Shown piece by piece: positions 1 to 11,912 of a stretch of 64,000 nucleotides of DNA. The notes beneath the pieces are model-generated. The model ran no database searches. It worked only from the letters and a program-made list of their open reading frames with translations, and had not been told where the DNA came from. Each line of letters opens with the position of its first letter. The first letter of the stretch is position 1. The stretch lies in contig JAACJP010000045.1 of the NCBI GenBank assembly GCA_013368375.1, forward strand, positions 268,592 through 332,591, read 5' to 3'. Source of the DNA: Tricholomella constricta (taxonomy: Eukaryota; Basidiomycota; Agaricomycetes; Agaricales; Lyophyllaceae). A program made the position numbers and the translations under genes.

Positions 1-97
1 TACGTCGCGACCCTTCACACTAGCCATGAAATCACCCTGGCTGCTGGGGATCGAGATTGATGACGCGACTGAGGTTCTATCGTCCATTATATCGGGG

Positions 98-433
98 TCA
101 AGTAAAAGCGGCTCTGATGTTTGAGGGTGAACGAGGGCTGCTCAGACACTTAAAACATGACTCGCCTTGTGATACATAGTAATAAGCACCAGGGTGTATA
201 GTAGTTTGATAATAATCGACTTCTGCACCATCGGGTAAGGTGGAGATGTGGCCTTCACTGCCATAGATTGTGAACCCAATATAGCATAAGCAGGTCAGAG
301 GATGTATTGAGAAGCGTTGACAATCGTTAACAGGGATGGATAGCGCGAGATGTGGTGTATCATCGAGTGACATCCAGAGGTCAATGTTGGTGGCCATATC
401 ATGTATACTGTACAAGCTTCGGTGCACCGGCAT
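98..433 (-). CDS. hypothetical protein or exon, unassigned
   Basis: A 111-codon open frame starting at a true ATG (complement of 431-433) and ending at 98. The composition is protein-like: Gly-Ser-Glu-Gly followed by Asp-Gly-x-Glu-Val-Asp-Tyr and then Pro-Gly-Ala-Tyr-Tyr-Tyr. This order loosely resembles the short domain that precedes HNH nuclease domains in some Agaricomycete proteins, but no HNH motif is visible here. No intron could be placed. It could be one exon of a gene running off the left edge or a degraded copy. I do not assign a function. Confidence 0.35.
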   Translation of the reverse strand: MPVHRSLYSIHDMATNIDLWMSLDDTPHLALSIPVNDCQRFSIHPLTCLCYIGFTIYGSEGHISTLPDGAEVDYYQTTIHPGAYYYVSQGESCFKCLSSPRSPSNIRAAFT

Positions 434-661
434 GAATGTTTCACGAGAATGACATAATTTTGATCTAATTTGGTGCCTTCTGCGCCACGGCTTGTTATGT
501 CAGGGAGCTCCTCAGAAAAGCTTTCTGCTGCTCCAGAAGGCGAGTTGAACGCGAAATGGGAAATGTGGGTCTCATTCGATCCATGTGCGACTACAACACG
601 CAGTTAACGCTCAGTATGTCTTTCCTTCCATCTAACAACCACGATCAGCTCACCGACTCAT

Positions 662-814
662 ATTCCAGCATTTGATCTCGCCCCACCTCTCCCCAGCACC
701 ATCGGCGTCCTAAGCAAATGGGCCGCAGAATCCGTCTGCAACATCCTCCTCCCCGCATTTACCTTTATCGCAAACGGTGGCAAGGGCTACCCCGTGCTCC
801 CAAAAACTACCTAG
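662..814 (+). pseudogene. short protein-like fragment, unassigned
   Basis: A 50-codon open stretch with protein-like composition (Leu-Ser-Lys-Trp-Ala-Ala-Glu-Ser, then Phe-Ile-Ala-Asn-Gly-Gly-Lys-Gly-Tyr-Pro) ends in TAG at 812-814. No start codon or clear splice sites frame it. It is probably a remnant of a gene; the family is not recognised. The following 815-1140 holds nothing I can support. Confidence 0.2.
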
Positions 815-1400
815 TTGTTCATGCATGATCGTAAGTTCCCCTTTACTCCCCTCGACGACTTACCTCTGATGGCATCACTGGTTCCTTGTTTCTGTCGTTA
901 GCACCACTCAACAGTAATACTGTCTTCGGCGAACACGGGACAGCACTCCCGCGGTGGTGAGTCTGTGTACGTGCAGTATGTGCGCCATCTAGAACAGACG
1001 AGTCCTGTTGTGCAGGCTATGAAATGCACGGGCACAGTCGAGAATTTGCGCAGGGGTACCAGGTTTATCTACAGGCGTCGTTGGAGGTAAATTTGGGGAT
1101 AATGCTAATCAGATCGTCTGCGGAGAGCCTCATGCCCGAACATCTAACCCTTGATAGATAGCAAAGCGTCACGTATCAGATGTTTGAGGGATCCGGTCAA
1201 ATATCGCCAGTATGAGGAGGTGGAAGCCGTCTTTTGTTTGTTACCACGTCTTCGTTGCTGATCCGCTCGAGCTTTCAGGCTATGTAATACGCTTTGCTTG
1301 AGTGGACATTCGAGGGCAAAGTGTAAATGCTCATTAGGGATGGCGGGAGACCGCCCGCAGCAGTACGAATGGCTGAGGGAGAAAATCTGCAGGTCTGGCT

Positions 1401-1662
1401 TCATAAGCCGCATGAGCAGCCTGACACTGCGCGTGCGCTTCCCCACAAGCTGCTGGACTTCTTCACGAACATCTCCTGGATCCGCTGCGTCTGCAGGGCG
1501 GCCTGCTCCGCCACATACTGCGCATGCGCAGCGTGCTCGTGCCGGCTTTGCTGTGCGCGGGAGAGGTATTGGAAGGGGGTGGACTTGGGGTTGATGATGG
1601 TGGGGTGTGGAATGAAGGTGAAGGCGGAGGTAGGGGTGTGTTCACGGAATGGTTAGTGACCA
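1401..1662 (-). pseudogene. possible coding exon with a helical, Gln-rich segment
   Basis: One minus-strand frame reads about 86 codons to a TGA (complement of 1401-1403). It contains an Ala/Gln/Glu-rich helical run (Val-Ala-Glu-Gln-Ala-Ala-Leu-Gln-Thr-Gln) and ends Cys-Ser-Cys-Gly-Leu. A stop lies just upstream and no start was found. The small LTR element inserted at 1724 lies about 60 bp upstream of this frame, so the gene may have been disrupted by it. A Pro/Ser-rich overlapping frame competes, so the frame choice is uncertain. Confidence 0.2.
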
Positions 1663-1723
1663 TGTTGCCTTCGTTCTCCTCCTCTACACCAACACTACCC
1701 CAAATCCGCCCGTGGTCCGACTT

Positions 1724-1903
1724 TGTAAGATTGTTGAGTCTTGAGGTCCTAGCTTCAGTCACAAGTGTGTTTGATCCAATTCTATAGTGAGAAGAGCGAG
1801 CAACACAGGTGTAGTGAAAGTAAAGCAATGGTAAAAACTAGAGCCCGTGGGAATAAGTATCCGGCATGATATACTCCAGTGTCACCCAGTCACAACCCTT
1901 ACA
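1724..1903 (-). repeat. LTR of TRIM-like element (3' LTR)
   Basis: 180-bp LTR with TGTAAG/CTTACA ends, preceded by the target duplication GACTT at 1719-1723. It is the 3' LTR if the element is read on the minus strand. Confidence 0.85.
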
Positions 1904-1917
1904 TTCTCCCCCTCTAG
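1904..1917 (-). promoter_or_regulatory. polypurine tract of TRIM-like element
   Basis: On the minus strand a purine run ending GAGGGGGAGAA sits directly against the LTR. This position and composition match the primer site for plus-strand DNA synthesis and fix the element's orientation. Confidence 0.65.
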
Positions 1918-2050
1918 AATCAGCCCCAAGGATGACTCTATCTGAAGAAAAGATGGTGGAAGGGAAAGGGTGACGAAAAAAGGAAAAAAAAATGGTTGTA
2001 CCTGGTAAAACACTACCTAAAGAGTCCATCAGGTAACCAAATGAAAAAGG

Positions 2051-2470
2051 GGGTCGTCCATCGTCCAGTCGAGTGAAAACATGTCGGAGTAATTACTCCA
2101 AAGGCCCCACCCCCAAGCATGACCTGGGGCTGACGAGGGAATCAGAGGAGGCACGGAGGGAACCGATGTTAGATGCTCCCAAGGCCTCTCAACGAAAGAA
2201 CCAAAGATAGGGCTCGTATGGAACGAATGATAGTCGCGTCGACAGGGTGATGGACAACCGGTAGAAAGGAGGTGGTCCAGTACCCGGGGTGAGCGAGAGC
2301 GTGTCGGAGGAATTACCACAAAGACCCCACCCCCAAGCGTGGCCTGGGGCTGACGAGGGAATCAGAGGAGGCGCGGAGGGAACCAATGGTAGATGCTCCC
2401 AAGGCCTCTCAACGAAAGAACCAGAGATAGGGCGCATATGTAACGACTGCTGCTCGGTGTCAACGAGAGT
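2051..2470 (+). repeat. internal tandem duplication, ~220-bp period
   Basis: Two diverged copies of a ~220-bp unit lie head to tail inside the TRIM-like element. Both contain the blocks CCCCACCCCCAAGC and GGGGCTGACGAGGGAATCAG at a spacing of 220 bp. No coding function is evident. Confidence 0.7.
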
Positions 2471-3285
2471 GATGGACGATGGTGGATTGGGGACGGAAAC
2501 ACCGTGGAATACCTAGAGGATATACCTCAGAGTACATCTCCAGCCTATGCATGGAGGAAAATGCGGATACTTCAAGGTCCCATGCAATAAAGCACCAAGG
2601 GGTGAGTAGCAAAGGCACTGCAGAGGATGATGACCAGATTTCGGAGCAACCAATATGAATGATGGTAGGAGGGTATGGGGAGGTGAAAGAGGCCCAAAAT
2701 GCGAAGAGAATGAGCCCAGAACCAACCCAAGGTGGTGGGAGATGGTTGGGGTAGGAGGGATGGGGATAAAAGCACCAGAACGGGTGCAGGATGCGAACCG
2801 TGGCGCGGATAGCTGTAGACCCAGGTATCGACGGAAAGCGGCAGCCAAGGGCTACGCAGCGAACTTGGAATCGAAGGAATCGGCGCAGTAGGTCGCGAGA
2901 TATCAGCCAGACAATGTCAAAGCATGAAAAGCGATGGTGAGGGGGAAGGAGTTGGCAGAAATGGATGATCCAGGGGTCGAAATGTGCGCAACAGCGAGGG
3001 CCGCATCCACGCAGTATTGGCCCAAGAGATACGCGCCTTCGTTCCAAAGATATGACCCAAACTTCCTGCCACATCATCACCACCCCACCAGGCCCAGTCC
3101 CAAACCTCTACCACTCTCCACCCAATCCTTCCAGCAACCAGTAGGACTGGAAAGCGAACTGAATCACTGCCCAGAGAAGCCTAGAAAGGTGGATAGTCGT
3201 CCAGAGAACAGCTCAGAAAGCTGTGGGTGCTGTGCCAGCAGGTCTCTCCACTATAGCCCCAGAGAGGCTGGGAAACACAAAAAAG

Positions 3286-3465
3286 TGTAAGATTGTTGAG
3301 TCTTGAGGTCCTAGCTTCAGTCACAAGTGTGTTTGATCCAATTCTATAGTGAGAAGAGCGAGCAACACAGGTGTAGTGAAAGTAAAGCAATGGTAAAAAC
3401 TAGAGCCCGTGGGAATAAGTATCCGGCATGATATACTCCAGTGTCACCCAGTCACAACCCTTACA
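3286..3465 (-). repeat. LTR of TRIM-like element (5' LTR)
   Basis: Second 180-bp LTR, identical by eye to 1724-1903, followed by the target duplication GACTT at 3466-3470. Confidence 0.85.
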
Positions 3466-3470
3466 GACTT

Positions 3471-5534
3471 GCTCTCAGTATTGGTCTCTGTTTCGTAGTC
3501 GTCTGATTCGCTCGTGGCCAATACATAACAATCTTCCCTTGCTGTTGCGGTGGTATCACCAACAGCTCAATCTGGCATTGGCCATCACCACTGCCCACTC
3601 TGCTCGCATTTTGCTTCCATTCTGGGCAACTACAGCGACAATGACCCCCTCCCTCGCTCCAGACGCGAGCGGAGGGGTTCTGTTTTCTATTCTAGGCAAC
3701 TACTATCCCCTCTTTGTGAGTCACGACACTTTGGTTAACAACTACCACCATCAGGGAATTCCCCATCTGCTAAATCAATGTAATTAGTGATAAATATGAG
3801 ACTTATGTACAATACTTGGATTACTGGTAATCCATCCGTGACCAAATAATAATCTGGTACAGTTGTATAGAATACCAACGAAATACGTTCAAGATAACTG
3901 CGAGGTATGAACAGCATAAAATTCAACTTGAATGATTATTCGACTACGATACAAGATTGTGACTATATACTGGCTAAAGTCTCCCCCTCCATATCTGAGG
4001 TCCAACATCTGCCTGGAAACCTTGTCTGGGTGCCGGGGGAGGTGCAAGTTTGTAACGGCCACCTTTGTGCGAGCGACATCAAAAGCTGTAGGCTGATTGT
4101 CATCGTATACGGGACATGTGAGGTAGTATTGAAACACACCATATGGCACTTCCTCTCCTGCCCATCTGCAAGTGGTGTGTGCTTGTCTTCGCTTGTCTAT
4201 GGTTGACAGCAATCCTCAGGAAAAAGAAGATGTGAGGTGAGTAGAACGGGAAGGAGTAGGAGGAACATACATGTTTGAGGAATATCGCATAGCAGGGACC
4301 GGAGGAGCAAATTGGCGGGGGCAGAAGGATCGAACCATGATGGCAGGGCCCAATTAATTGAAAAGCTAGAGAACAGCACGTCAGCACGTCAGCTGTGGGT
4401 AACAGGAACGATGGACATGTACCTGAGTCGCTTATCTTGCATTGAAATTGTCGACCGGGCATTGCTGTTATGAAATGTCAACAGAACAGGCAACAGCAGG
4501 TTAGGACATGGAGTAACGGTAAATGGCTACAGTACAGCCTGTGCGCAGGAGAACAAAAGCACTGGAAAGCGACAAGTTGCCAGTTACACAAGCACAGCAC
4601 GTTGAATATGGATGCGGGGAGGGAAGAGGCATGGACGATGTTGGAAAAATTAATGTTCAGTTTCAACAACCCGTGACTTGATGGGAATTTAAGCGGAGTC
4701 TGAATGGACTTCACGATTTTTCTGTAGATAATCACGGTTCTATCAGGCGTCGTCTAAGGCTCGTCATCGTCATTCCTGCCCACGCATGTTCTCTTTCAAG
4801 CATGTGCATTTGTAGACCTCAGAACATAGGATAACTTGTTGGTTTTCTTTGAATATCAAAGTTATCAAAATATCTAAAGATTATTTGATTATTATTGAGT
4901 CTACTGATATTTTGTCATAAATTGGCAGATGGAGGTTTCCCTGATGACCCCCCTCTGGCTCGCAGACATGAGTTGGGGGTGGTCCATCTTCTTGACACTG
5001 CAATACCCTGCAGGCCCTCTCGTTTCTGCCAGATGTAGTAGAACTAGCAAATGAATTGTTTTTTATTGTATTACCTGAAAAAAAAAAACTTGTCGAGACC
5101 GGTTATGTTCTGTTCTTAGAAAAACCCAGTTTGGACTGGTTACGAGACTGGACCGAACCACGCTTAAACGGTTTTGTGCAGTCCGGTCCAGTTACAATGA
5201 CTTCGCTTCACGTCTTGAATCGGTTACAGTCCCCGTTACATGAAAAGGGTGAAAAAACCGGACCAAACTGGACTTTGAAGCACTATGTGTGTCGGCTACG
5301 AGACGAGGAGGAAAAATGATGGCCTGATGTCTGGTCTTCGTGCAGAAGCTCTAAAAACTTGTGCAAAATAGGTATTAGTATGTACAAGCACACAATAATC
5401 CGGATAATCTACAACCATCTGTGGGCTTATTCTCTGCCAGTGTTGTGGTGTGGGTGCCTTACTGATTTGTTACTGATAACCTCAGAGCAGTTGGAAGTCG
5501 AAACAAATAAAGAGAAAAAACAATTCAATGATGA
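3471..5534. other. stretch without a supported gene
   Basis: Only short open frames occur. A minus-strand frame at 3889-4212 has protein-like composition but no recognised motif or splice context. Around 5095-5280 the words GGTCCAG/CTGGACC and CCGGAC/GTCCGG recur, giving weak dyad symmetry with no clear repeat unit. I see no RNA gene. Confidence 0.4.
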
Positions 5535-6551
5535 CTACCATGAATCAATAATATGCTGTCGCCAAGACACAGTATCCAACTGCACACGATCTACACCATC
5601 ATATACCGCAGGCACCTGTCCTCTGAAGATGTCAGAAAGTAAAATATATAGCGGAGTTGCAGCCCGAGTCCAGTCAGCATCCCAGACCATGCGGCCTACC
5701 CTTTGCCAGGCTTCCATTCCAGGGCATGGGGGAAAGGAGGGGGGAACGCCTCTCCATAATTGAACCGTAATTCTTGGAAGAGTCGGGTGGGGAGGAATAG
5801 GGGGATCAATCGACAGCAGGATGACGAGGCGTACCTGAGGTCTGCTTGAGTGAGTGGCAACAAGGGAAGAAGATGGCTGACCTCAGGCATGTGTTCCAGC
5901 CAAAGCCTTGCATCGATTTTCAACTGCGTGAGACTCTCTGAATCCCCAACCTCGAGCACGATGCTAGGACCAGGTAACTTGTCATCAGGCCGGAAACTGG
6001 AATCTCCCTCAATCTTCTGTCCAAGTTGGAAGGCTGTGATAAGAAAGGTAAACTCAGATCCAGATCCTGTATTCCACCAAACTTACTCGTTGATCCCATA
6101 CCCCTGCATCCCAGCGGCAGTAAATGTGGAGTTGTGGTAAGTTGTGCGAGAGCAATATTGAGAGCCGCGCTCCACGAGACATGGGCTGCCTCGTGGGCTG
6201 GATTTGGCATGTACCTAACAACGAAGTTGTGATCATCATTGTATGTTACCCTAAAACAACTTCAACAAAGTCAGCAATTAGGCCTTTGTAGGATGTCAAC
6301 TAACCTCATCGACCTGCGTCCCTGTTGTTTGTCAAGTGAAGCGTGGGCAGAGTCCAATCCGTCCGCGCGAATATTTGAACGAGTATATGTGTAACCTTTT
6401 TGGCGAAGCACTGGAAGCATAAAATAGTTGAGAAAAACATCAGTTATACGAACAGGCTCCCCCACTTGTTCATATTTGACTGAATCTCGCGAATGGCATT
6501 GGCGTAGGGAGTTGTGCTGGATTGTGCATCATTAGCGATGAAGGCAGACAT
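5535..6551 (-). CDS. restriction-endonuclease-fold (Uma2-like) fungal protein, five or so exons
   Basis: A spliced reading gives a coherent protein. It starts at ATG 6551 (exon to about 6450), then 6410-6305, 6250-6087, 6033-5882 and 5834-5535. The last three introns are 54, 53 and 47 bp with GT..AG ends; the first junction could not be placed in phase. The core has a Pro-Ala-His-Glu-Ala-Ala-His-x-Ser-Trp motif, then Gly-Asp-Ser-Ser-Phe-Arg-Pro, Ile-Val-Leu-Glu-Val-Gly-Asp-Ser-Glu-Ser, Asp-Ala-Arg-x-Trp-Leu and Val-Arg-Leu-Val-Ile-Leu-Leu-Ser-Ile-Asp. The order Asp..Glu-x-Gly followed by a strand resembles PD-(D/E)XK folds of the Uma2-like type found in many Agaricomycete proteins. The C-terminus ends in a TAG with no break. 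Function is unknown; nuclease activity is an inference from fold only. Confidence 0.6.
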
Positions 6552-7033
6552 GGGGATGGATCTTTGAAACTGAGCATCAGCATGTCTGAGCTCGCAGGTG
6601 GTCCGAACTGAAGTGTGAGTTGTACGTACAAGGCCAGGAGATTATCTGACTAGAAGCTGGTGAGTTGTGGTATATAGGCATAAGGACTACTCCTCTGAGA
6701 TGAACATTGCAAAAGCATCTGCGTACTCTGCGAAAAGTCCGAATCAGTAAATTTGGAAAGTTTGGGTAAAGCGTTGTTCCAACTGTACATGTTTGGTCAT
6801 GTTATTGAGTAATTTGAACACATTATCGTGAGGTTAGAATAATTGTAAAGGATCATAAGGAGTTGAAAAACATGGTAATTCTTATTGAACATTATACTTG
6901 CGCAGAATGTTTCATCAGAATGCTAACAGGTTTGCCTTTCAGGAAATAATTATATTCTCTGCAAAAATTCCTACCATTTGTGCCCGCATACCTTGGTCTT
7001 GCATGACCTTCATTTTTCGAATCAACTTGCAGT
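6552..7033. other. intergenic, nothing supported
   Basis: AT-rich DNA between the endonuclease-like gene and element A. No open frame longer than 60 codons, repeat or RNA gene was recognised. The last five bases (7029-7033, GCAGT) are the target duplication of element A. Confidence 0.5.
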
Positions 7034-7319
7034 TGGAAACCTGTGGGAACGGGTAACACTAACAGAGACACCGACAGATGGGATCAAGCTTGTATTGTAG
7101 AGGGTACGAGCTAGTACGGTTAAATGATTTGGAGGTGGGGGAAGTGGGAGAGAAAAAGGTAAAGTAAAGTCGTCGTCGATGCCCCGTATTTATAGGCTCG
7201 ACGACATTATGTTCAACCAATGAGAAGAAAGATTATTTAGTGCAAGTAAGGTTCGAGCTTTCCACAAATTGAGGACCCAACCGTTGGTCGGTTTCAGAAT
7301 CGTGTCACGCATGCTTACA
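7034..7319 (-). repeat. 3' LTR of element A
   Basis: 286-bp LTR. On the minus strand it carries a CCAAT-type ATTGG and a TATAAATA (complement of 7187-7194). The outer flank is GCAGT. Confidence 0.9.
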
Positions 7320-7336
7320 CCCCTCCCCCCTTTAAA
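7320..7336 (-). promoter_or_regulatory. polypurine tract of element A
   Basis: On the minus strand TTTAAAGGGGGGAGGGG directly precedes the LTR, the expected primer for plus-strand synthesis. It fixes the element's orientation. Confidence 0.8.
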
Positions 7337-7479
7337 AAATTCCCAAAACAAGTAAGTAAGAAAGGAAACGGAAGAGGAAGGGGGTCAGTATCCGTAAAAC
7401 AAAACTGCTCGCGCGGGTGCGTCAAAACCCAGTGGGAAAGCTACCAGCGGCAGGGACATGGCGAAGGAGAATGTACATA

Positions 7480-10400
7480 TTAACCCGATTTACCATTTCC
7501 TGCCAACCATTTTGTGAGCGCGGCGTTGCCTTGAAGGAGTCGTCCAGAGATCCATTTGTCGTATTCGGAGCCATAGCCCGTATACCGAACGAGGTATTGC
7601 CAGCCGCGTCCACGACGTCGGGCGTCGGCGATGCAGTCGATGAGAAATTCGACTCGGCCGTCAGGCAGTAGAGTTCCCGGCGGCTGGTCAAAGGCGTGCG
7701 AAGGGTACAGCTCGGAGTCATTTTCGATGAAGGGCCGCAGTTGAGATGAATGAAAGGTGTTGAAGGTTCCGGGAGCGTTTGGCATGCAGATGGTGACATT
7801 TGACGTTTCGCGGTAGATGTCTGTAATCACGTACGGTCCGTCGAAGCGCGGCATAAACTTAGTTGCTCGAAATGCGCCGGTGGACTTGAACGTTCGACGC
7901 CTGTTAGCAGTGGACAAGCGGACGCGTTCGCCGATGACGAAAGGAAATTCGGAACGCCTGGATTTGTTTGCCTGCACCGCCTGCTGTAGTTTGGCCTGTA
8001 GAAGGTTGTCCTTAGCCGCGGATGTGTCGATCGCGAGCTGTTGGATGACCGCCTGAGCAGTAATGCCGTCGCGGTTTACCGCAGGTGTCGTCGGAACCAA
8101 AGGTGGAATTAAGCGAGGACTACGGCCCATCCGGAACTGGAAAGGCGAGAAGCCCGTGGACTTGTTGACGGTGTTCATGATGTTGAAGCGCACTCGCCGG
8201 AGAGCGCGCGCCCAACCAGACTGGTTTCGGTCAACATGAAAACGAAGGCACTGGTTGATGGTTTTGTTCGAGCGCTCGCTGACGCCGTCAGTCTGCGGGT
8301 GATAAGCCGACGACATCTTTATTTTCACCCCAATGAGCTGCGCTAAATGCTGCCAGAAGGACGACACGAACAACTTGTCCCTGTCGCAAACGATGTCTAG
8401 CGGCAGACCGTTATCACAGTACCAATGATCGAAGAAGAGGACCGCAAGTTGCGGCGCAGTGAGATCAGTTCGCGTCGGTATACAATCTGGATGTCGGAGT
8501 GCAAGCGGTCCCTTATAGTCAGTATGCAGTTGTAGCCATCGTCCTCCGGCAGTGGACCAATGAAATCCATAGTGACAGAGTCGCCCCTGTTGTCGGGGAT
8601 AGGCAACGGGTGGAGCAGCCCCGTAGGAGACGAGGTGGACGACTTGAATTTCTGACAGTCCCGGCAAGACGGAATATAACCCTGCTCCAAGTCGCAGTGC
8701 ATGTTCGGCCAGAAATAAGAAGCTCGAATTGCGCTGTACGATTTGTCAAATCCAAAATGTCCGAGAGCATCGTGGGCAGAACGGAAAACGTTTTCGCGGA
8801 GGGTACCAGCGCGGGGCACAATGAGACGAGAACCCGTGTACCACAAACCATCGCGGCACGTCAACATGGTCATCCCAGGCGCAGCGGCGATGAGATTTCT
8901 GCACCACGGATCGGAGACATAGCCTTTTCTGATTTCACTGAGCAGAGCAGGATCAGTGGTGATTTCAACGCGAGTCGGGACGGTGCAGGATTGATCGGAC
9001 AAATGATGAGCAGATGCGAATGGGGTAGAGTCGGACACAGGAAGAATACTATTGATGCACTTTGAGATTAAATCGTCGTCATGCAGATGATCGAAGGACA
9101 CAGCATCCTCAATCGCATTGCGGCTGTTGACATCGGGGGACGTTCGAGAAAGAGCGTCGGCGACAGCGTTGTCATCGCCTCTAACATAAACAATTTTGCA
9201 GTCAAATTGGGACAGGAATTCCATCCAGCGCGCCTGTCGTTGTGAAAGATCTTTCTGATTGTTAAAGTTTTCCAGCGTCTTGTGGTCCGTGAAGACAGTA
9301 AATTTGCCTCCGAACAAATCGGCTCGCCATTTTCGGAGCGCCCTGACAATGGCAAGAAGTTCCTTCTCGTGCACAGGATAATTTAATTCGGCACCTTTGA
9401 AGGTGGAAGAATCAAAAGCGACAGGCCGGGCAGTTTCCCAGGTATCACCGAATGACAAAACAGCCCCAGAGCGGAGGTCGCTGGCATCCGTGGTGACGAA
9501 GATTTGTTTATTGTCATCGTTGTGGTCAATTGTCGTCAGGCAGTCCCGACCGATTACAATTTCTTTGATTGCATCAAAGGCATTTTGGTGACGGTTCGAC
9601 CAGACAGGGAATTTCTTATCGCATTCCTTCAAAGTAAGTTCAGTCAATACGCCCGTATATTCGGCAAGTCGCGGCAAGAAAATGGCGATGTAGCGCACGA
9701 GGCCGAGGAATGATCGGACGTCTGTGGCGCACTTCGGTGTTGGCCAGGATAGAATACGATCAACCTTTTTACCGTCGGCCTCAATTCCAGCGACGGATAC
9801 GCGATGTCCAAGAAAATTGATACTGGAACAGTAAAGGTGAGTTTTGGCGGGATTTACATACAGCTGAGCATTACGAAGCGCTTGCAGAACCCTACGGACA
9901 TTTTTGTGATGGTCGTCAACACAGGAAGACCAAATGACAATGTCGTCTAGGTAGACGTGACAAATTTTACCAATGAGATCCTTGAGCGCAACAGATACTC
10001 GACGTTGATGAATGGCAGGCGCATTTCGTAGGCCCATTGGCATGACCAGCCACTCAAACAACCCGAAGGGAGTGGATACCGCGGTAAGATGCACATGTTC
10101 AGGGTTCATCTGAGTCTGAAAAAATGAGTTGGTCATATCAATGGTTCCAAATACAACACCTTTTGAACAGTCGTGCAAAATGTCATCAATACGAGGAATC
10201 GGGTGATTGTCCGGTGTTGTGTGCGAATTCAAAACACGGTAATCATTAACCCACCGGGGTAGCACGGTAGGATCCGCTTTTGGGACAATGAAGGCGGGAG
10301 ACGCGAACTGCGAGGATGAAGGCCAGATCCGGCCTGCTTCAAGATGTTGCGCAATCAAGGTTTTCCATGCTTCACGGTATTTTCGGGGACATTGATAACT

Positions 10401-11912
10401 GCGAACTTTGACAGATGAGTACGAGTCTTTAACATGGATTTCAGCCACCACATCGTTTGGCAATGAACTTATGTGCGGAATAGGCTGGAAAATGTCGCGA
10501 AATTCCTCTTTTATACGGTCACCATGCAGTTGGAAAGCCTCCAATAATGAAAGCTGTTCAATTCTTTTACGCACGGCGGCGATGGTGTCAACCTGCGATA
10601 CTTCGTAATTTATTCCCTGTTCAGTAAGCCGGCGCAATCGGTCGGCGCAAACAAATCCGAGTTCTTTGGAAACTTGAGCGCGGTACAGTTTTAATTTGCG
10701 GTCAAATTCACGTCTAGTTTGGGCGCAAATTCTCTCTTTTATTGTGGCGCGGGGACTAGGAGGTGTAACAGTAGTCATAAGGTTATGACCGGAACACTTA
10801 TCTATGACGGAACGCGCGGCATGATCGATTACAATATGGTTCGCAAGTAGAAAAGGAAGGCCGAGAATGACAGGAGTGCAAAGGCCTGGCGCAATGATAG
10901 CACGAACCACCGTTGACGTCCATGTTTGATCGAGAGAAGTAACCGAAAACTTGCAGAACTGAGTAAGGGTCGTTTGGCTATTGGATTTCTCCGCGGTATT
11001 GGCAGTAATGGCGACATCGACCGTCATCGGGCTATTAAGATGTCGTCTGCATAGACCAAGATGGTCCACTAAATCTGGATTAATCAGAACGACGTGAGAT
11101 CCAGAATCGATAAGCATGGACACGCGCACAGGAAATTCGATGTTCGGTCCGGACATAAGTCCCTTATATAAAAAATGCGAAGCAGTGAGTGGAGCGGCAC
11201 TCACGTCAGAACCGCGGCCGTCATCAGAGTCCGAATTGCTTTCGACGTCCACATCCGGGACGCGTGGCAGAACAGCAGCGACGTTGTTGACATCAATTTC
11301 GTCTTCAGACCATGAAGAGGAAGAAGAAGAGGAAGAATGATTCTTCCCAAGTACGGCGGCGACAGGTTTAGCACTACGGTTTCTGTTGGAAGCAGGTTTC
11401 GAAGGAGCGGAAGCGGGAGTCGGAGTCGGCAAGTCGTTTGCAGCGTTAGCGGCGTCGACAGCGGCTTGCGTCAGAGTTCGGTACGTAGCGGGGTCCGGGA
11501 ATCCATTCGTGCATGTAGCCGTAGTACAATTGACGTTGACACGTCTGCATTTGAAGCAACCACTGTTGCTTGCAAGAAGGTGTCGTTCGGCGGGTGTAAG
11601 ACTCGGCAGTTTAGGCCCAGAAGTGAAAGAAGAAGAGTCGCCAGATTTGCGACGAGCACCGTTCGGAGTAGACGAACGTGGGTTCGCGTTGTTTGCGGTA
11701 CGGGAGTTTAGCAGGGCTTTCTTGGTCGCGCGGATAACGGTTTCTTCGGCAATATCCCGCGATCGCTTTTCAGCTTGACGGCGAGTTTCATCAATGCGTC
11801 GTACAGCGTCTAGCCAAGCGTGGAAATCAGCGACTTTATGGATCTCCTTCTCGAAGTACATTAGAGAAAGCTGATGGTCCAGCCCGGACTCGATTTTCTC
11901 GCGTAAGACGAG
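7480..11912 (-). pseudogene. element A gag C-terminus, protease, RT, RNase H, integrase, chromodomain (frameshifted)
   Basis: Continuation of the gag-pol frame after element B. In order: a Cys-rich segment (Cys-Phe-Lys-Cys...Cys...Cys) ending gag; retropepsin with Asp-Ser-Gly-Ser; RT with Tyr-Leu-Asp-Asp-Ile-Val; RNase H with Thr-Asp-His-Lys-Thr-Leu-Glu; integrase zinc finger His...His...Cys-x2-Cys; integrase core with Met-Asp-Phe-Ile, Cys-Asp-Arg-Asp and Tyr-His-Pro-Gln-Thr-Asp-Gly; and a C-terminal chromodomain (Tyr-Leu-Val-Arg-Tyr-Thr-Gly-Tyr...Trp). Gag and pol form a single frame here. Near 8480-8486 the frame breaks inside the integrase core. A TA dinucleotide duplication in GTATAC would explain the shift. 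The upstream frame runs 8397-11861 and the downstream one 7480-8667. Confidence 0.88.

Larger units (their letters stand above)
1724..3465 (-). mobile_element. small non-autonomous LTR retrotransposon (TRIM-like)
   Basis: Two 180-bp direct repeats, 1724-1903 and 3286-3465, are identical by eye. They begin TGTAAG and end CTTACA, the TG..CA ends of LTRs. A 5-bp target duplication GACTT flanks the element (1719-1723 and 3466-3470). The element reads on the minus strand because the purine run AGAGGGGGAGAA abuts the LTR at 1904 on that strand, where a polypurine tract belongs. Only about 1.38 kb lies between the LTRs, and no gag, protease, RT or integrase motif is present, so movement would depend on an autonomous partner. 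No convincing tRNA primer site was seen. Identical LTRs suggest recent insertion. Confidence 0.85.

Noticed and set aside
5095..5285. Dispersed GGTCCAG and CTGGACC words suggesting inverted repeats
   Set aside because: No consistent unit, flanking duplication or matching arm was found.
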